From Salinispora fenicalii (lineage in GTDB: Bacteria > Actinomycetota > Actinomycetes > Mycobacteriales > Micromonosporaceae): DNA of 64,000 nt. The notes beneath the pieces are model-generated. The model ran no database searches, was not told the DNA's origin, and saw only the letters and a list, made by a program, of their open reading frames with translations. The stretch spans positions 90,835-154,834 of the forward strand of contig NZ_KI911472.1 of the NCBI RefSeq assembly GCF_000514815.1, in the 5' to 3' direction. Position numbers and translations under genes: made by a program. Below, piece by piece: positions 24,319-33,551 of this stretch; position 1 is the stretch's first letter; each line of letters begins with the position of its first letter.

Positions 24319-25734
24319 ATGAAGGGGCGAAACAGCGTAAAAGACATCCGGGTCCGCAACCGGGCTGCGGTGCTCCGACGGGTGGTGTTGGTGGGCGAGA
24401 CCACTCGAGCCGTACTGGCCAACGAGTGCGCGTTGTCCCCGGCGACGGTGACCAGTGTGGTTGGCGATCTTATCCGCGAAGGGCTGGTCGAGGAGCATGG
24501 ATCGCTGCCCTCCGACGGGGGAAGGCCGATCGCCCGGCTGCGTCCGGTCGGTGCCGGAGCCCATCTGATCGGTGTTGATGTCGGTGAACACGGCGTGACT
24601 GCCGAACTGTTCGACCTTTCGCTGCGGCGGATGGACCGGGTTTTCCACCGACTCCCCACCCGGGTCACCAGCCCCGGTCAGGTCGCTGACACGTTGGGTG
24701 CGGCTTTCCATCAGCTCCGTACAGCCAATCCTGAATCGGATGAAACGTTGATTGGGATTGGTCTAGGGCTGCCGGGCATTGTCGGCACAGCCGAGGACGG
24801 CACGAATATCATCCATGCCCAGAGTCTCGGGTGGGAGCCGACCGCACTGGGCGAGGTGGTTGGCTCCACCGATGTGCCGATCTTCGCCGACAACGGTGCC
24901 AAGACCCTGGCCATGGCCGAGACCTGGTTCGGTGCGGCCGCCGGTCAGAGCCACAGCATTGTCGTGCTCATGGGACGTGGTCTCGGAATCGGGGTCATTG
25001 CCGGCGGGCAACTGCTGCGCGGGTCATCGAGTAGTGCTGGTGAATGGGGCCACATCAAGGTCTCGCTCGGCGGCCCGACCTGCCAGTGTGGTGCCCGCGG
25101 CTGTCTCGAGGCGTACGTGGGCGGAAGTGCGGTCGTCGGTCGTTGGCGCAGGGCCGGCACCGACGTGACCGGATCAGACGAGGAGGCGTTGGCCGGTCTC
25201 CTCGACGCCGCCGACAGCGGAAATGCGACAGCTGCCCGACTGCTCGACGAGACGCTGGAAATTCTGGGGCTGGGGCTGGCAAATCTGGTCAACCTCTTCA
25301 ATCCCGATCAGTTGGTGATAGGTGGATGGGCCGGCCTGCGCTTGGTGGAGCGTCGGCACGCCCAGCTCGATCAGTACATCGCTGAATTTGCGCTGATGCG
25401 ACCGGCGGACAACGTGACGACTGTGCTCAGCAAGGTTGGCGACGACGCGGTGGCCCTCGGTGCCGCACTACTGCCGCTGGAGCAGTTTATCGATGGAAAC
25501 CTGCCGGCGAGGAGCGCGCCGCTGTCGAACGGAACCAGATCACTCCTGGCGCATTCTGTGCGAGCTGCTGGCCAACGTCGCCCCATCCGCCTGCCACTAT
25601 CGCCGGGACATCATCAACGCCCTGCTGCGCCGGTCACCGCTACGGCTGCCGGCGACCGATTTCTCGTTTCGGGGTCCGGGCCGCTCCTATCGGACCAGTG
25701 GAGCCACCCCACTGACCGAGTTCCGCTCCGATGA
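24319..25734 (+). CDS. ROK-family transcriptional regulator with an abnormal C-terminal extension
   Basis: An N-terminal winged helix (RNRAAVLRRVVLVGETTRAV, SPATVTSVVGDLIREGLV) is followed by the ROK sugar-kinase-like domain: LIGVDVGEHGVTAELFDLSL, GIGLGLPGIV, AGEWGHIKVSLGGPTCQCGA with the zinc cysteines CQCGARGCLEAY, and the tail DDAVALGAALLPLEQFI. Such proteins repress sugar-utilisation genes and release DNA on binding a sugar. The normal end comes near residue 395. The last 75-85 residues here are low-complexity and run through DNA whose proper reading belongs to a truncated glycosidase in another frame, so a deletion has probably fused the two. ATG 24319 follows TAGGAG. Confidence 0.85.
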   Translation: MKGRNSVKDIRVRNRAAVLRRVVLVGETTRAVLANECALSPATVTSVVGDLIREGLVEEHGSLPSDGGRPIARLRPVGAGAHLIGVDVGEHGVTAELFDLSLRRMDRVFHRLPTRVTSPGQVADTLGAAFHQLRTANPESDETLIGIGLGLPGIVGTAEDGTNIIHAQSLGWEPTALGEVVGSTDVPIFADNGAKTLAMAETWFGAAAGQSHSIVVLMGRGLGIGVIAGGQLLRGSSSSAGEWGHIKVSLGGPTCQCGARGCLEAYVGGSAVVGRWRRAGTDVTGSDEEALAGLLDAADSGNATAARLLDETLEILGLGLANLVNLFNPDQLVIGGWAGLRLVERRHAQLDQYIAEFALMRPADNVTTVLSKVGDDAVALGAALLPLEQFIDGNLPARSAPLSNGTRSLLAHSVRAAGQRRPIRLPLSPGHHQRPAAPVTATAAGDRFLVSGSGPLLSDQWSHPTDRVPLR

Positions 25735-26072
25735 CCAGGTCACCATCGTCCGATCGCCGCAGGCCCGCGGCAGGCCGCTGGACTTCGCGCACACTGATGG
25801 TGCCCCCCGCGCCGGCGACGACCAGTTGCTCGTACGGCTTTGTCCCGGCGACTGGGGCAGCTACGACGTTTACCTCGCCACCCCCAGCCGACTACAGATC
25901 ACCGTACTGGCCACTGGCGACCTGACCCTGCAGCTCGACGATGAGCCCCTGGCGCCAACTGCGGGCACCGTCACCACACCGGATCCCGGTGCCAACGGGC
26001 CGGCACACCCTCCAGCTCATCGCCACCACCGCCGTCGTTCTCGACGGGCTGCAGGTCACGCCCGCCGCCTGA
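25550..26072 (+). pseudogene. C-terminal remnant of a glycosidase-like protein, frameshifted
   Basis: From about 25600 one frame encodes SYRTSGATPLTEFRSDDQVT, LLVRLCPGDWGSYDVYLATP and ITVLATGDLTLQLDDEPLAP. At the C-run 25985-25987 one extra C breaks the frame; removing it gives TTPDPVPTGRHTLQLIATTA and VVLDGLQVTPAA with TGA at 26070-26072, followed at once by a hairpin. This beta-rich end resembles C-terminal modules of secreted glycosidases. The N-terminal catalytic part is missing and the fragment is fused behind the ROK gene. Confidence 0.65.
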
Positions 26073-26077
26073 CCGGT

Positions 26078-26097
26078 CAACGGAGGTAGCTCCGTTG
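26078..26097 (+). terminator. Hairpin terminator after the glycosidase remnant
   Basis: CAACGGAG (26078-26085) pairs perfectly with CTCCGTTG (26090-26097) around a 4-nt loop, six bases after the restored stop codon of the remnant. It supports the corrected reading. Confidence 0.65.
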
Positions 26098-26221
26098 TCG
26101 CGTTCTGTCGGCGGACCGCCACAGCCCGGCCACTCAGGTCGAGCGCACCCCTCGGTGGGGTCACCGGAAGCGCTCGGCGCACCACCGCTGTCCGTCGAAG
26201 GACTCACCCCCGGGAGCCCAC

Positions 26222-29200
26222 ATGCGTATCCGTCCCGACGCACATACCGTCCGCCCACGACGGTTCCCCCTGCTGCTCACCCTCGTACTCGTGCTGATCG
26301 CTCCGGCGGTCGCGGTCGTCCCCGCGGCGCCACCCGCGCAGGCCGACCTGGGCGCCAGCGACTTCCTCAAGGCCGACGGCCCGGTCCTACGTCGTGCCAG
26401 CGGTACCGGCGATGTCGTCACCCTGCGCGGCACCAATCTCGGCGGCTGGCTCACCTACGAGGACTGGATGTCACCGCTGGGGGAGTTCGCCCTGGACCGA
26501 ACCGACTGGGCTGCCTCCGCCTCAGTCAGCAGCACCACCGCCGCCGCTGCACTTGACGGTAGCGGCGCGACTCGCTGGACCCCCGGCACCGGCCAGACCA
26601 GCGGAGAGTGGTTCCAGGTCGACCTCGGCACGCCGACCCTGTTCAACCGGGTTTACCTCGACGCTGCCGGGTTCACTGGCACGGCCCCCGTCTCCTACCG
26701 CATCCAGGCATCGAGTGACGCCAGTGCCTGGAAAGATGTCGCCAGCGGACTCGGTGGCGAGCAACTGCTGGCCGTCCCGTTCAGCCCTCAGATTGCCCGG
26801 TACGTGCGGGTCACCCAGACCAGCGCGGGGGCGGCCCCCTGGTCAATTGCCGAGTTCAACCTCTTCTCCGATTCAGTGCTGCACAACGGTCCGGCCTCCG
26901 CCAGCGCCTTCGCCACCGCCGCCGGGCACAGTCCGGCCAAGGCGATCGACGGCGACGTCAACACCAGGTGGACCAGCGGCGTCGCACAGACGCCCGGCCA
27001 GAGCTTCACGATCGACCTCGGCGGTAGCAAGCCGGTCAACAAGGTGCTCGTCGACTCCGGTCCCGCCGCCACTGGCGACTACCCCCGCGGCTATGAGCTG
27101 CTCTCCTCCGCCGACGGGGTCAGCTGGAGCAAGGTCGCCAGCGACTACGCCCGTACCCGGATTGTGGTCATCGAACTGTTTACCACCACCCACGCCCGCT
27201 ACCTGCGCCTGGTGCAAACCGGTAGTTCCGCGAACTGGTGGTCGATCGCCGAGGTCGCGATCACCTCGGAGGGTACGTTCGACCGGACCGGATGGAGCGT
27301 CACGGCCTCCTCCACCGAACCGGGCGGGTCAACCGCCAACCTCGTGGACGGCAACCCCGGGACCCGGTGGAGTAGCGGTGCCGGGCAGACCGGCGGCGAA
27401 TGGCTTCAGGTTGACCTCGGTGCTACCCAAACCCTTAACCAGATTGTCCTGAGTACCGCGAAGAATTCCGTGGACGAGTACGACTACCCCCGTGGCTATC
27501 GAGTCCAGGTGTCCGCCGACGCCAGCAACTGGACCACCGTCGCCACCGGCGTCGGTAACGAGAAGGCCACACCGATCAACTTTCCGGCGGCCCGCGGCCG
27601 GTATTTCCGAATCACCCAGACCGGCAGCTCGGGCAGTTGGTGGTCGGTCGGTGAACTGACCGCGGCACTCAACAACGACGACTACTCGATGAACCTGGCC
27701 TACCAGCGGCGGTTCGGCCCGACCACCACGGAGAGCATCATCAGCCGACACCAGCAGACCTGGATCACCGAGTCAGATCTGAACAATCTGCAGGCAATGG
27801 GGATGAACCTGATCCGGGTACCGATCGGCTGGACCGAGCTACTCAACCTTGACGGGACGTGGAAGTCGGACCCTTGGTCAATGATTGACTGGTTGGTTGT
27901 CGAGGCGGACAAGCGCGACATGTACGTCCTGTTCGACTTACACACTGTCCCCGGTGGTGGCTGTCCGTGGGGTAGCTGCGGGCGGATCGGACCCAACCCC
28001 AATGGATTCTGGACCACCCCGACCTATCAGGACTGGGTCGTCAATATCTGGGAGGCCATCGCCAGCCGGTACGTGGGCAACGCGGCCGTCGCCGGCTATG
28101 ACCTGATCAACGAGCCACTGCTCGACTACGGCGAGGACGCCGACGACATCGGCCAGAAGAGCGCCTACTACGACCGGCTCTACGACGCCATCCGCGCCAT
28201 CGACCCCGACCACCTCATCGTGATGGCGGCCTTCTTTGGCTGGGACGCCATCGCCCCGCCCGCCCAGTACGGCTGGACGAACGTCATGTACGAGGTGCAC
28301 CCGTACGACTTCCCGGGCGGCAAGGACCACGGCGCACAGGAGTCCCTGGTCAATACCCAGCTCGCGGAGGTAGCGGCGAGGATCAACGACCCGACCTGGG
28401 GGGCGCCGGTCCTCTACGGCGAATACTCGCTTTATCACAATGACGACCTCTGGGCCAAGTTCATGGGCGGCCTCAATGCACTTAATGTGTCCTGGGCCAA
28501 TTGGAATTACAAGGTTCGCGGCGACCACTACAACGGTGGCGGGGGCTACTGGGGCTTCTACAACAGCAACTCGAATCCAGTGCCGATCATCAATAGTGAT
28601 ACTCCGGCAACCATCATGGCTAAGACTGACAAATTCGCCACTACATATTTCCAGCCCAACACTACCTTCATGGACGTGGTGAGCCGGTTCACCCGCGGCC
28701 AGCCGTGGCTGGCCACCATTCCGCTGGACCAGGCTGGCTGGACCGCCACCGCCTCGTCAACCGAGGCCGGCGGCGAGCCGGCGAACGCCCTGGACTGGAA
28801 TCCCAACACCCGGTGGAGCACCGGTCTCCCGCAGGTCGGTGGCCAGTGGTTCCAGGTCGACCTTGGCGCAAAGCGGGTCTTCGACCAGGTCTCCTTCGAG
28901 ACCCGCAGCGACCAGCGGTGGGACTATCCGCGCGGCTACCAGATCCAGGTCTCCGACGACGGCATCACCTGGACCACAGTACGTAGCGGGCAGGGCTGGG
29001 GCTGGAAACAGGCGCTGCCTTTCGCCCCGCAGTACGCCCAGTTCGTGCGGGTCACCCAGACCGCTGTCGGACCCGACTGGTGGTCCATCGCTGAGTTCCA
29101 CGTCTACGGCACGCCGGCGTTGGACCGCAGCGGCTGGACCGTCTCGGCATCGGCCGCCGGAATCGGCAGCCCGGCGAGGAACGCTGTCGATTCGAGCCAG

Positions 29201-29902
29201 ATCACCCGGTGGAGCGCGGGGGCAGGACAAGCCCCCGGGCAGTACTTTCAGGTCGACCTGGGCGTGGCACAACCTTTTCACCGGCTGCTGCTCGACAGCA
29301 GCGGCTCCCCGGGGGATGGTCCGCGCGGGTACCAGGTCCAGGTATCGCCCAACGGCAGCAGCTGGACCACCGTGCACACCGGCTCCGGAAGCGGGTCCAT
29401 GGTGCTGGCGGAGTTCCCGGCCCAGTTCGCCCGCTACGTCCGGGTAGTGCTCACGGCCACCTCAAACAGCTGGTGGTCTATCCATGACCTGCAGGTGTAC
29501 GGCGAGCGGGAACGCGATCGAAGTGGCTGGTCAGTCACCGCGTCGGCGACCGGGGCGGGAGTTTCGGCCGGCCACGCGGTGGACGGCGATCCCGGCACCC
29601 GGTGGACCACCGGCGCGGCGCAGGCCGCCGGCGAGTGGTACCGGGTTGACCTCGGCGCGGGTAGCTGGTTCAACCATGTCGTGATCGACGCGGGGGCCGG
29701 CAGCCCTGGGGACCAACCACGCCGGTTCAACGTGGAGACCTCGAACGATGGCTCGAACTGGACGACCATCGCGACCGGATTCGGAACGGACCAGGTCACC
29801 ACCGTCAACGTCCCCATCACCCAAGCCCGGTACCTGCAGCTCCGGCTGACGGGTGGGACGGCAAACTGGTGGTCCATCGCCGACCTGCGGGTCTTCGAGT
29901 AG
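26222..29902 (+). CDS. Secreted GH5-type glycoside hydrolase with six F5/8-type C (discoidin) domains, three inserted in the catalytic barrel
   Basis: This 1226-residue protein has a signal peptide (residues 1-42, cleavage after AQA). Residues 48-90 are the start of a GH5 exo-glucanase-type barrel (VVTLRGTNLGGWLTYEDWM). Three discoidin/CBM32-like beta-sandwiches follow (about 90-218, 220-350, 353-480), each with a W-S-I/V-A/G-E ending. The barrel then resumes (481-820: MNLIRVPIGW, VLFDLHTVPGGGCPWG) with acid/base E631 in INEP and nucleophile E734 in YGEY. Three more discoidin domains end the protein (835-965, 967-1096, 1098-1226). It probably attacks a beta-glucan outside the cell. The ROK regulator upstream may control it. 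Confidence 0.88.
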   Translation: MRIRPDAHTVRPRRFPLLLTLVLVLIAPAVAVVPAAPPAQADLGASDFLKADGPVLRRASGTGDVVTLRGTNLGGWLTYEDWMSPLGEFALDRTDWAASASVSSTTAAAALDGSGATRWTPGTGQTSGEWFQVDLGTPTLFNRVYLDAAGFTGTAPVSYRIQASSDASAWKDVASGLGGEQLLAVPFSPQIARYVRVTQTSAGAAPWSIAEFNLFSDSVLHNGPASASAFATAAGHSPAKAIDGDVNTRWTSGVAQTPGQSFTIDLGGSKPVNKVLVDSGPAATGDYPRGYELLSSADGVSWSKVASDYARTRIVVIELFTTTHARYLRLVQTGSSANWWSIAEVAITSEGTFDRTGWSVTASSTEPGGSTANLVDGNPGTRWSSGAGQTGGEWLQVDLGATQTLNQIVLSTAKNSVDEYDYPRGYRVQVSADASNWTTVATGVGNEKATPINFPAARGRYFRITQTGSSGSWWSVGELTAALNNDDYSMNLAYQRRFGPTTTESIISRHQQTWITESDLNNLQAMGMNLIRVPIGWTELLNLDGTWKSDPWSMIDWLVVEADKRDMYVLFDLHTVPGGGCPWGSCGRIGPNPNGFWTTPTYQDWVVNIWEAIASRYVGNAAVAGYDLINEPLLDYGEDADDIGQKSAYYDRLYDAIRAIDPDHLIVMAAFFGWDAIAPPAQYGWTNVMYEVHPYDFPGGKDHGAQESLVNTQLAEVAARINDPTWGAPVLYGEYSLYHNDDLWAKFMGGLNALNVSWANWNYKVRGDHYNGGGGYWGFYNSNSNPVPIINSDTPATIMAKTDKFATTYFQPNTTFMDVVSRFTRGQPWLATIPLDQAGWTATASSTEAGGEPANALDWNPNTRWSTGLPQVGGQWFQVDLGAKRVFDQVSFETRSDQRWDYPRGYQIQVSDDGITWTTVRSGQGWGWKQALPFAPQYAQFVRVTQTAVGPDWWSIAEFHVYGTPALDRSGWTVSASAAGIGSPARNAVDSSQITRWSAGAGQAPGQYFQVDLGVAQPFHRLLLDSSGSPGDGPRGYQVQVSPNGSSWTTVHTGSGSGSMVLAEFPAQFARYVRVVLTATSNSWWSIHDLQVYGERERDRSGWSVTASATGAGVSAGHAVDGDPGTRWTTGAAQAAGEWYRVDLGAGSWFNHVVIDAGAGSPGDQPRRFNVETSNDGSNWTTIATGFGTDQVTTVNVPITQARYLQLRLTGGTANWWSIADLRVFE

Positions 29903-29911
29903 GTCACACTC

Positions 29912-29958
29912 CTCGGTGCGGACCTGCCGGCGGGAAGCGCCGGCAGGTCCGCACCGAG
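29912..29958. terminator. Perfect 21-bp hairpin, bidirectional terminator
   Basis: A 21-nt left arm (29912-29932) pairs perfectly with 29938-29958 around loop GGAAG. It separates the GH5 gene (+) from the convergent acyltransferase gene (-). Confidence 0.9.
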
Positions 29959-29992
29959 CCCCTGGTTCAGGTGCGGCAGTCGACCAGGTCGG

Positions 29993-31798
29993 CTACTCCT
30001 CGTCGAGGAGGGCGCGCAGCTCACGCAACGCCTCGCGGAGCCGTTCGGCGAACGTGTGCATCATCTCGGCGACCGGGCGGGGAGTGCTGAGGTACAGCTG
30101 GAACCGGTCCGGCAGGAGCACGTACGCGATTCCGATGCAACGGCTGCTGGTGGCCCCGAATCCGAAGTAGCGGATATTGGTGGACGGCGCCGAGCTGGTG
30201 CTCAGGTAGTCGTCGCGCATCGTGCGCCACCCCGGCGTGTCGTAGAGCCGGGGCGACTCCGGCACGCCGAGTGCGGCCCCTCGCCGCTGCTGGATGAGTT
30301 GTAGCTCCCAGAGGTGCTGCTCCGGTGCGGCACCGGCCTGGCACTGCTTCGCCCGTGCGACATGTTTGTCGGCCGCCGCCCGGAACGCTGCCCGGCGCTC
30401 ATCCCTAGCAGTGGCGGGATCGTCCATTACCGCGACGAACCGCAGCACTTCCGGCGTGACGACGCGCATCGCCTCAGTTCGTCCCCGCGAGTACTGGCGG
30501 GTGGCGATGGACTCGTACGTGGCACCGGTGAACCCCTTGGCGCGCTTGTGCGCGAGCTGGTACCCCAGCTGCACGAAGGCGTCGGGTGACATCCGTAGCC
30601 GCTTGACCTCGTCCACCCCGAACTCGTCGAGGGACAGCGTGACAGTGGCGGTGTCCGCGCCGAACTGGGCGAAGGCTTGTGCCGCGGTAGCGATCTCGGC
30701 TTGCAGCCCGTCGTCGAGCACGAAGGTAACTGGCTCGATCGCCGGCACGCCCTGTGCCACCGCGCCGGACTGCGCGGCGTGCTCCTCCGGCGTTCCGGCG
30801 AGAATTGTGTCGACGAAGCTGAGGATCGTGGTGCCGTCCAGCTCGCAGTGTTCGACGTTGATGCCGGCTGTGCCGTCTGCGAAGACGATGAACGACACCG
30901 CCTTGTCGAACCACCGGTTGCCGCTGTCGCCGTGCAGCAGTTGGTCGCAGGCCGCCAGGTCGTCGGCCGGGGTCAAGTCCTCCAGGCAGACGCAGAACAG
31001 TGCCGTCTCGATGGTCTCCAGCGCCGCGGCGTTGCTGGGGTCGAGCGCGACCAGTCGCAGTCGGGCAGCCGCCCACTCGGCCCGGGCCATGGTGGTGAGA
31101 TGGCCGGTCGCGGTGGTCATCGCCGCCGGCACGAGGCCGGCCTTCTGCAGCTCCCGCAAGCCCACGGTCAGGTCATCGAGGGAGTACGGGTGCCCGTCCG
31201 GACCGAGTACGTCCATCCGAAAGGCGTTGCCGCGGTAGAACACCACGACGTGCCGTGCGGTTGCGGGGCCCGGCGTCTCGGCGCTGTACGGTGCTCGGAC
31301 GCTGTCCTGCACCGGCCCCGGGATGCGAGTAGTGGAGAAGAGAAACTTGTGTTGCTCCATCGACAGCGGCTGCCCACGGGTCAGGGCAGGTGGGATGCGC
31401 TCCGCGTCGAGCTGGACCTTGTAGTTGACGGTGGCGGCGATGAGCCGCACCGCGCGCTCCACCTGCGGGTCGGCGAACCCGCGTAGCGGCGGGTCGCGGA
31501 ACAGGAAGAAGAAGTTGGCGTTCAACGCTATGCGGTCGCGCCGGCCGAGGTAGCGGGCCGGCCAGAAGGCATCCAGCCAGCTGTGGGTAGTAGCGTCCTC
31601 GTTGTACCGCACCAGGTCGGCGTGGAGCTTTGGCCCCGGACCGTCGGCCCGCCCGAACTCCCGCACCGCGGCCTCGGTGTCGGCGAGTTCCTGCTCCGTC
31701 AGCAGCGGGCTGGACCACTCGAGGAACCGGGCGCAGGTCTCCTCCAGCGTGGGTAGTGGTACCGAGGGCAGCTTGTCCTCGTTCTCGAACGTACTCAC
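29993..31798 (-). CDS. Choline/carnitine O-acyltransferase family protein
   Basis: This full-length 601-residue member of a family best known from mitochondria and peroxisomes transfers acyl groups between CoA and carnitine or choline. Visible marks: an N-terminal PLPTLEETCARFLEWSSPLL, the THSWLDAFWPARYLGRRDRI block with ALNANFFFLF, catalytic His317 in GINVEHCELDGTT, the LSTSSAPSTNIRYFGFG region (Ser-Thr-Ser acyl-acceptor site) and a CIGIAYVLLPDRF strand. GTG 31798 has AGGAGG five bases upstream. The acceptor need not be carnitine in bacteria. The 2-oxoglutarate oxygenase gene ends 117 bp upstream on the same strand, so the two are probably co-transcribed. Confidence 0.88.
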   Translation of the reverse strand: MSTFENEDKLPSVPLPTLEETCARFLEWSSPLLTEQELADTEAAVREFGRADGPGPKLHADLVRYNEDATTHSWLDAFWPARYLGRRDRIALNANFFFLFRDPPLRGFADPQVERAVRLIAATVNYKVQLDAERIPPALTRGQPLSMEQHKFLFSTTRIPGPVQDSVRAPYSAETPGPATARHVVVFYRGNAFRMDVLGPDGHPYSLDDLTVGLRELQKAGLVPAAMTTATGHLTTMARAEWAAARLRLVALDPSNAAALETIETALFCVCLEDLTPADDLAACDQLLHGDSGNRWFDKAVSFIVFADGTAGINVEHCELDGTTILSFVDTILAGTPEEHAAQSGAVAQGVPAIEPVTFVLDDGLQAEIATAAQAFAQFGADTATVTLSLDEFGVDEVKRLRMSPDAFVQLGYQLAHKRAKGFTGATYESIATRQYSRGRTEAMRVVTPEVLRFVAVMDDPATARDERRAAFRAAADKHVARAKQCQAGAAPEQHLWELQLIQQRRGAALGVPESPRLYDTPGWRTMRDDYLSTSSAPSTNIRYFGFGATSSRCIGIAYVLLPDRFQLYLSTPRPVAEMMHTFAERLREALRELRALLDEE

Positions 31799-31915
31799 TC
31801 GGCCTCCTGGAATGCGCTGCTCGTCGGGCCTTCTGGGTCAGTGGTTGAGGTCAAAGGGTATGCCGTCGGAAGTCTTCCGAGCGGGTTGAAACGCACTGGG
31901 CTACGTTCGCGAACG

Positions 31916-32758
31916 CTAGTCCAGCAGCTGGTCGACGCGAATGGCGTGACGTTCGGCATCGCGGTGCGTGGGCAGGACCCGGCCGAAGAGCTGCTGTGTA
32001 CGGGTGACACTGCCCATCACGCCGGGGCGCTGGGAGTAGGCGAAGATCGCTGTATGTCGGGCGGTGTCCCCATGCACGGCGCTCACCCGGTGCAGCGCGT
32101 ACCGTCCCTTGAACAGTTGGAGGTCACCGGGGCGCAGGGTCTGGGCTCGTACTGGTGCCCGATCGGCGCCGGTGAGCACCGAACGGACGGCGTCGAAGTT
32201 CTCCGCACCCGCCGAACGGATGTTCGGGCAGTACTCGAAGATGCCCCCGTCCTCCGGCTCCTGGGTCAGCAGGCTGACGGTGAACTCGTTGAGGTCAAAG
32301 TGCCACGGATGGTCCATGCCGGGCTGCACGACGTTGAGTACCAGGCCGGAGAGGGGGTCGGCGAGCTCATGGAGCGCCGGGAGTTCGAAGCAGGCGGCGA
32401 GGAAGCGTACGAACGACGGGTCGCGGTAGAGCCGGTGGATGACACTGTCGGCGGGGATCAGATCGCGCGGGACGAACGCGTTGCCACGCCGCATGATGAT
32501 GCGGCCTGGGTGCTCCACCGGCAGATCCGCATCAATTTTCGTATTGTAGACGTTGGTTTCCGTAACATCGTAGTACGCCGACGGGGCAACGGTAGCGCCT
32601 TCCCGTCGTAGCGTCTCCCAGCTCGCCGGCCGAATGAACTCCGGCAGCACACTGCAACCGTGGTCGCGCAGGTCGGCGCGGGTTTGTGTGACGACGCGTT
32701 CCCATGCGTCGCTTCCTGGAGCGGCCAGTGGATAACGCACGGTGTCCACGTCATGCAT
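31916..32758 (-). CDS. Fe(II)/2-oxoglutarate-dependent oxygenase, BesD/HalD-like fold with an intact HxD triad
   Basis: This 280-residue protein has a non-haem iron site H153-x-D155 (MDHPWHFDLNEF) and H223 (RYALHRVSAVHG), with R234 placed to bind 2-oxoglutarate. Sequence around FTVSLLTQEPEDGGIFEYCP and LRPGDLQLFKGRYALHRV resembles the BesD/HalB/HalD group, which acts on free amino acids. Halogenating members have Gly in place of the Asp; here Asp is present, so hydroxylation is expected. The substrate is unknown. The gene precedes the carnitine-type acyltransferase, and hydroxylation followed by O-acylation would be a logical pathway (inference). Confidence 0.82.
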   Translation of the reverse strand: MHDVDTVRYPLAAPGSDAWERVVTQTRADLRDHGCSVLPEFIRPASWETLRREGATVAPSAYYDVTETNVYNTKIDADLPVEHPGRIIMRRGNAFVPRDLIPADSVIHRLYRDPSFVRFLAACFELPALHELADPLSGLVLNVVQPGMDHPWHFDLNEFTVSLLTQEPEDGGIFEYCPNIRSAGAENFDAVRSVLTGADRAPVRAQTLRPGDLQLFKGRYALHRVSAVHGDTARHTAIFAYSQRPGVMGSVTRTQQLFGRVLPTHRDAERHAIRVDQLLD

Positions 32759-33047
32759 TCAGAAGGTTCCCTTCTTCAATGGCGGCGACATGAAGAATTG
32801 CGGAATCCTAACAGGACTTACCGGCGCCCAGCCTCATGTTGGTTACCTTTTTCACAGCCGTACGTGCGGAGTTCGGGTTGGCGGGGCTGGATCAGGTTCA
32901 CCGCTGCCGCCCCGCCATGGGCCTGGTGGTGTTGTGCTGGCTGCCGAGCTGCCCCACCGGTGTTGACCGACGCACTGGTCCGCCTTCGCGTCAAGTGGTG
33001 CCTGGTGCGCGGTGTTGGTGCGCCGGTGTCGCCGGCGGTGTCGGCGG

Positions 33048-33551
33048 CGGCCTTACCGGATCCCGGCATACCGGTGGTCGAGCCGCCGAGGAGGTGACGT
33101 TCGCCGGTCGACTCAGGCCGACCACGCTGACCGTCGCGACGGGACAACGCCTGCTGATCTGCGGGCCGAACGGCGCCGGGAAGAGCACGCTGCTGCGGAT
33201 CCTCGCCGGTGACCTCACTCCAGACGGTGGTCAGGTGACCCGTTCTGGCCGGATCGGGTACCTTCCGCAGGAGGTCTCCACCGCTACGTCGGAGCGGACC
33301 CTCCTGGCCGCCTTCGCGCACGGACGGCCTGGTCAAACTGAGGAACACAGCGCCAGCGGCTGGCCGTGGCCCAGCTGTTCAGCGAGCCCGTTGACCTACT
33401 GCTGCTGGACGAGCCCACCAACCATCTTTCGCTCGGCCTGGTTGAGGAGCTGGAGGCCGCACTCGAGGAATACCCGGGAGCTGTGGTGGTGGTCAGTCAC
33501 GACCGCCGGCTGCGTCGGCGATGGTCCGGGGAGACTCGGGAGGTGGCCTGA
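33048..33551 (+). pseudogene. ABC-F ATPase remnant (second nucleotide-binding domain only, signature deleted)
   Basis: One frame gives TLTVATGQRLLICGPNGAGK with LLRILAGDLTPDGGQVTRSG and IGYLPQEVS, the first part of an ABC-F C-terminal domain. Near 33340 sense moves to another frame: QRQRLAVAQLFSEPVDLLLL, then DEPTNHLSLGLVEELEAALE and VVVVSHDRRL, ending at TGA 33551. The helical region and most of the LSGGQ signature between them are missing, as is the whole N-terminal domain. ABC-F proteins of this type protect ribosomes from antibiotics. It cannot be functional. The end overlaps the MFS gene tail-to-tail by about 59 bp. The stretch 32759-33047 shows no other gene. Confidence 0.75.

Noticed and set aside
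31916..32758. Reading the 2-oxoglutarate enzyme as a radical halogenase
   Set aside because: Halogenases of the BesD/HalD type need Gly where this protein has Asp155; the full facial triad argues for hydroxylation.
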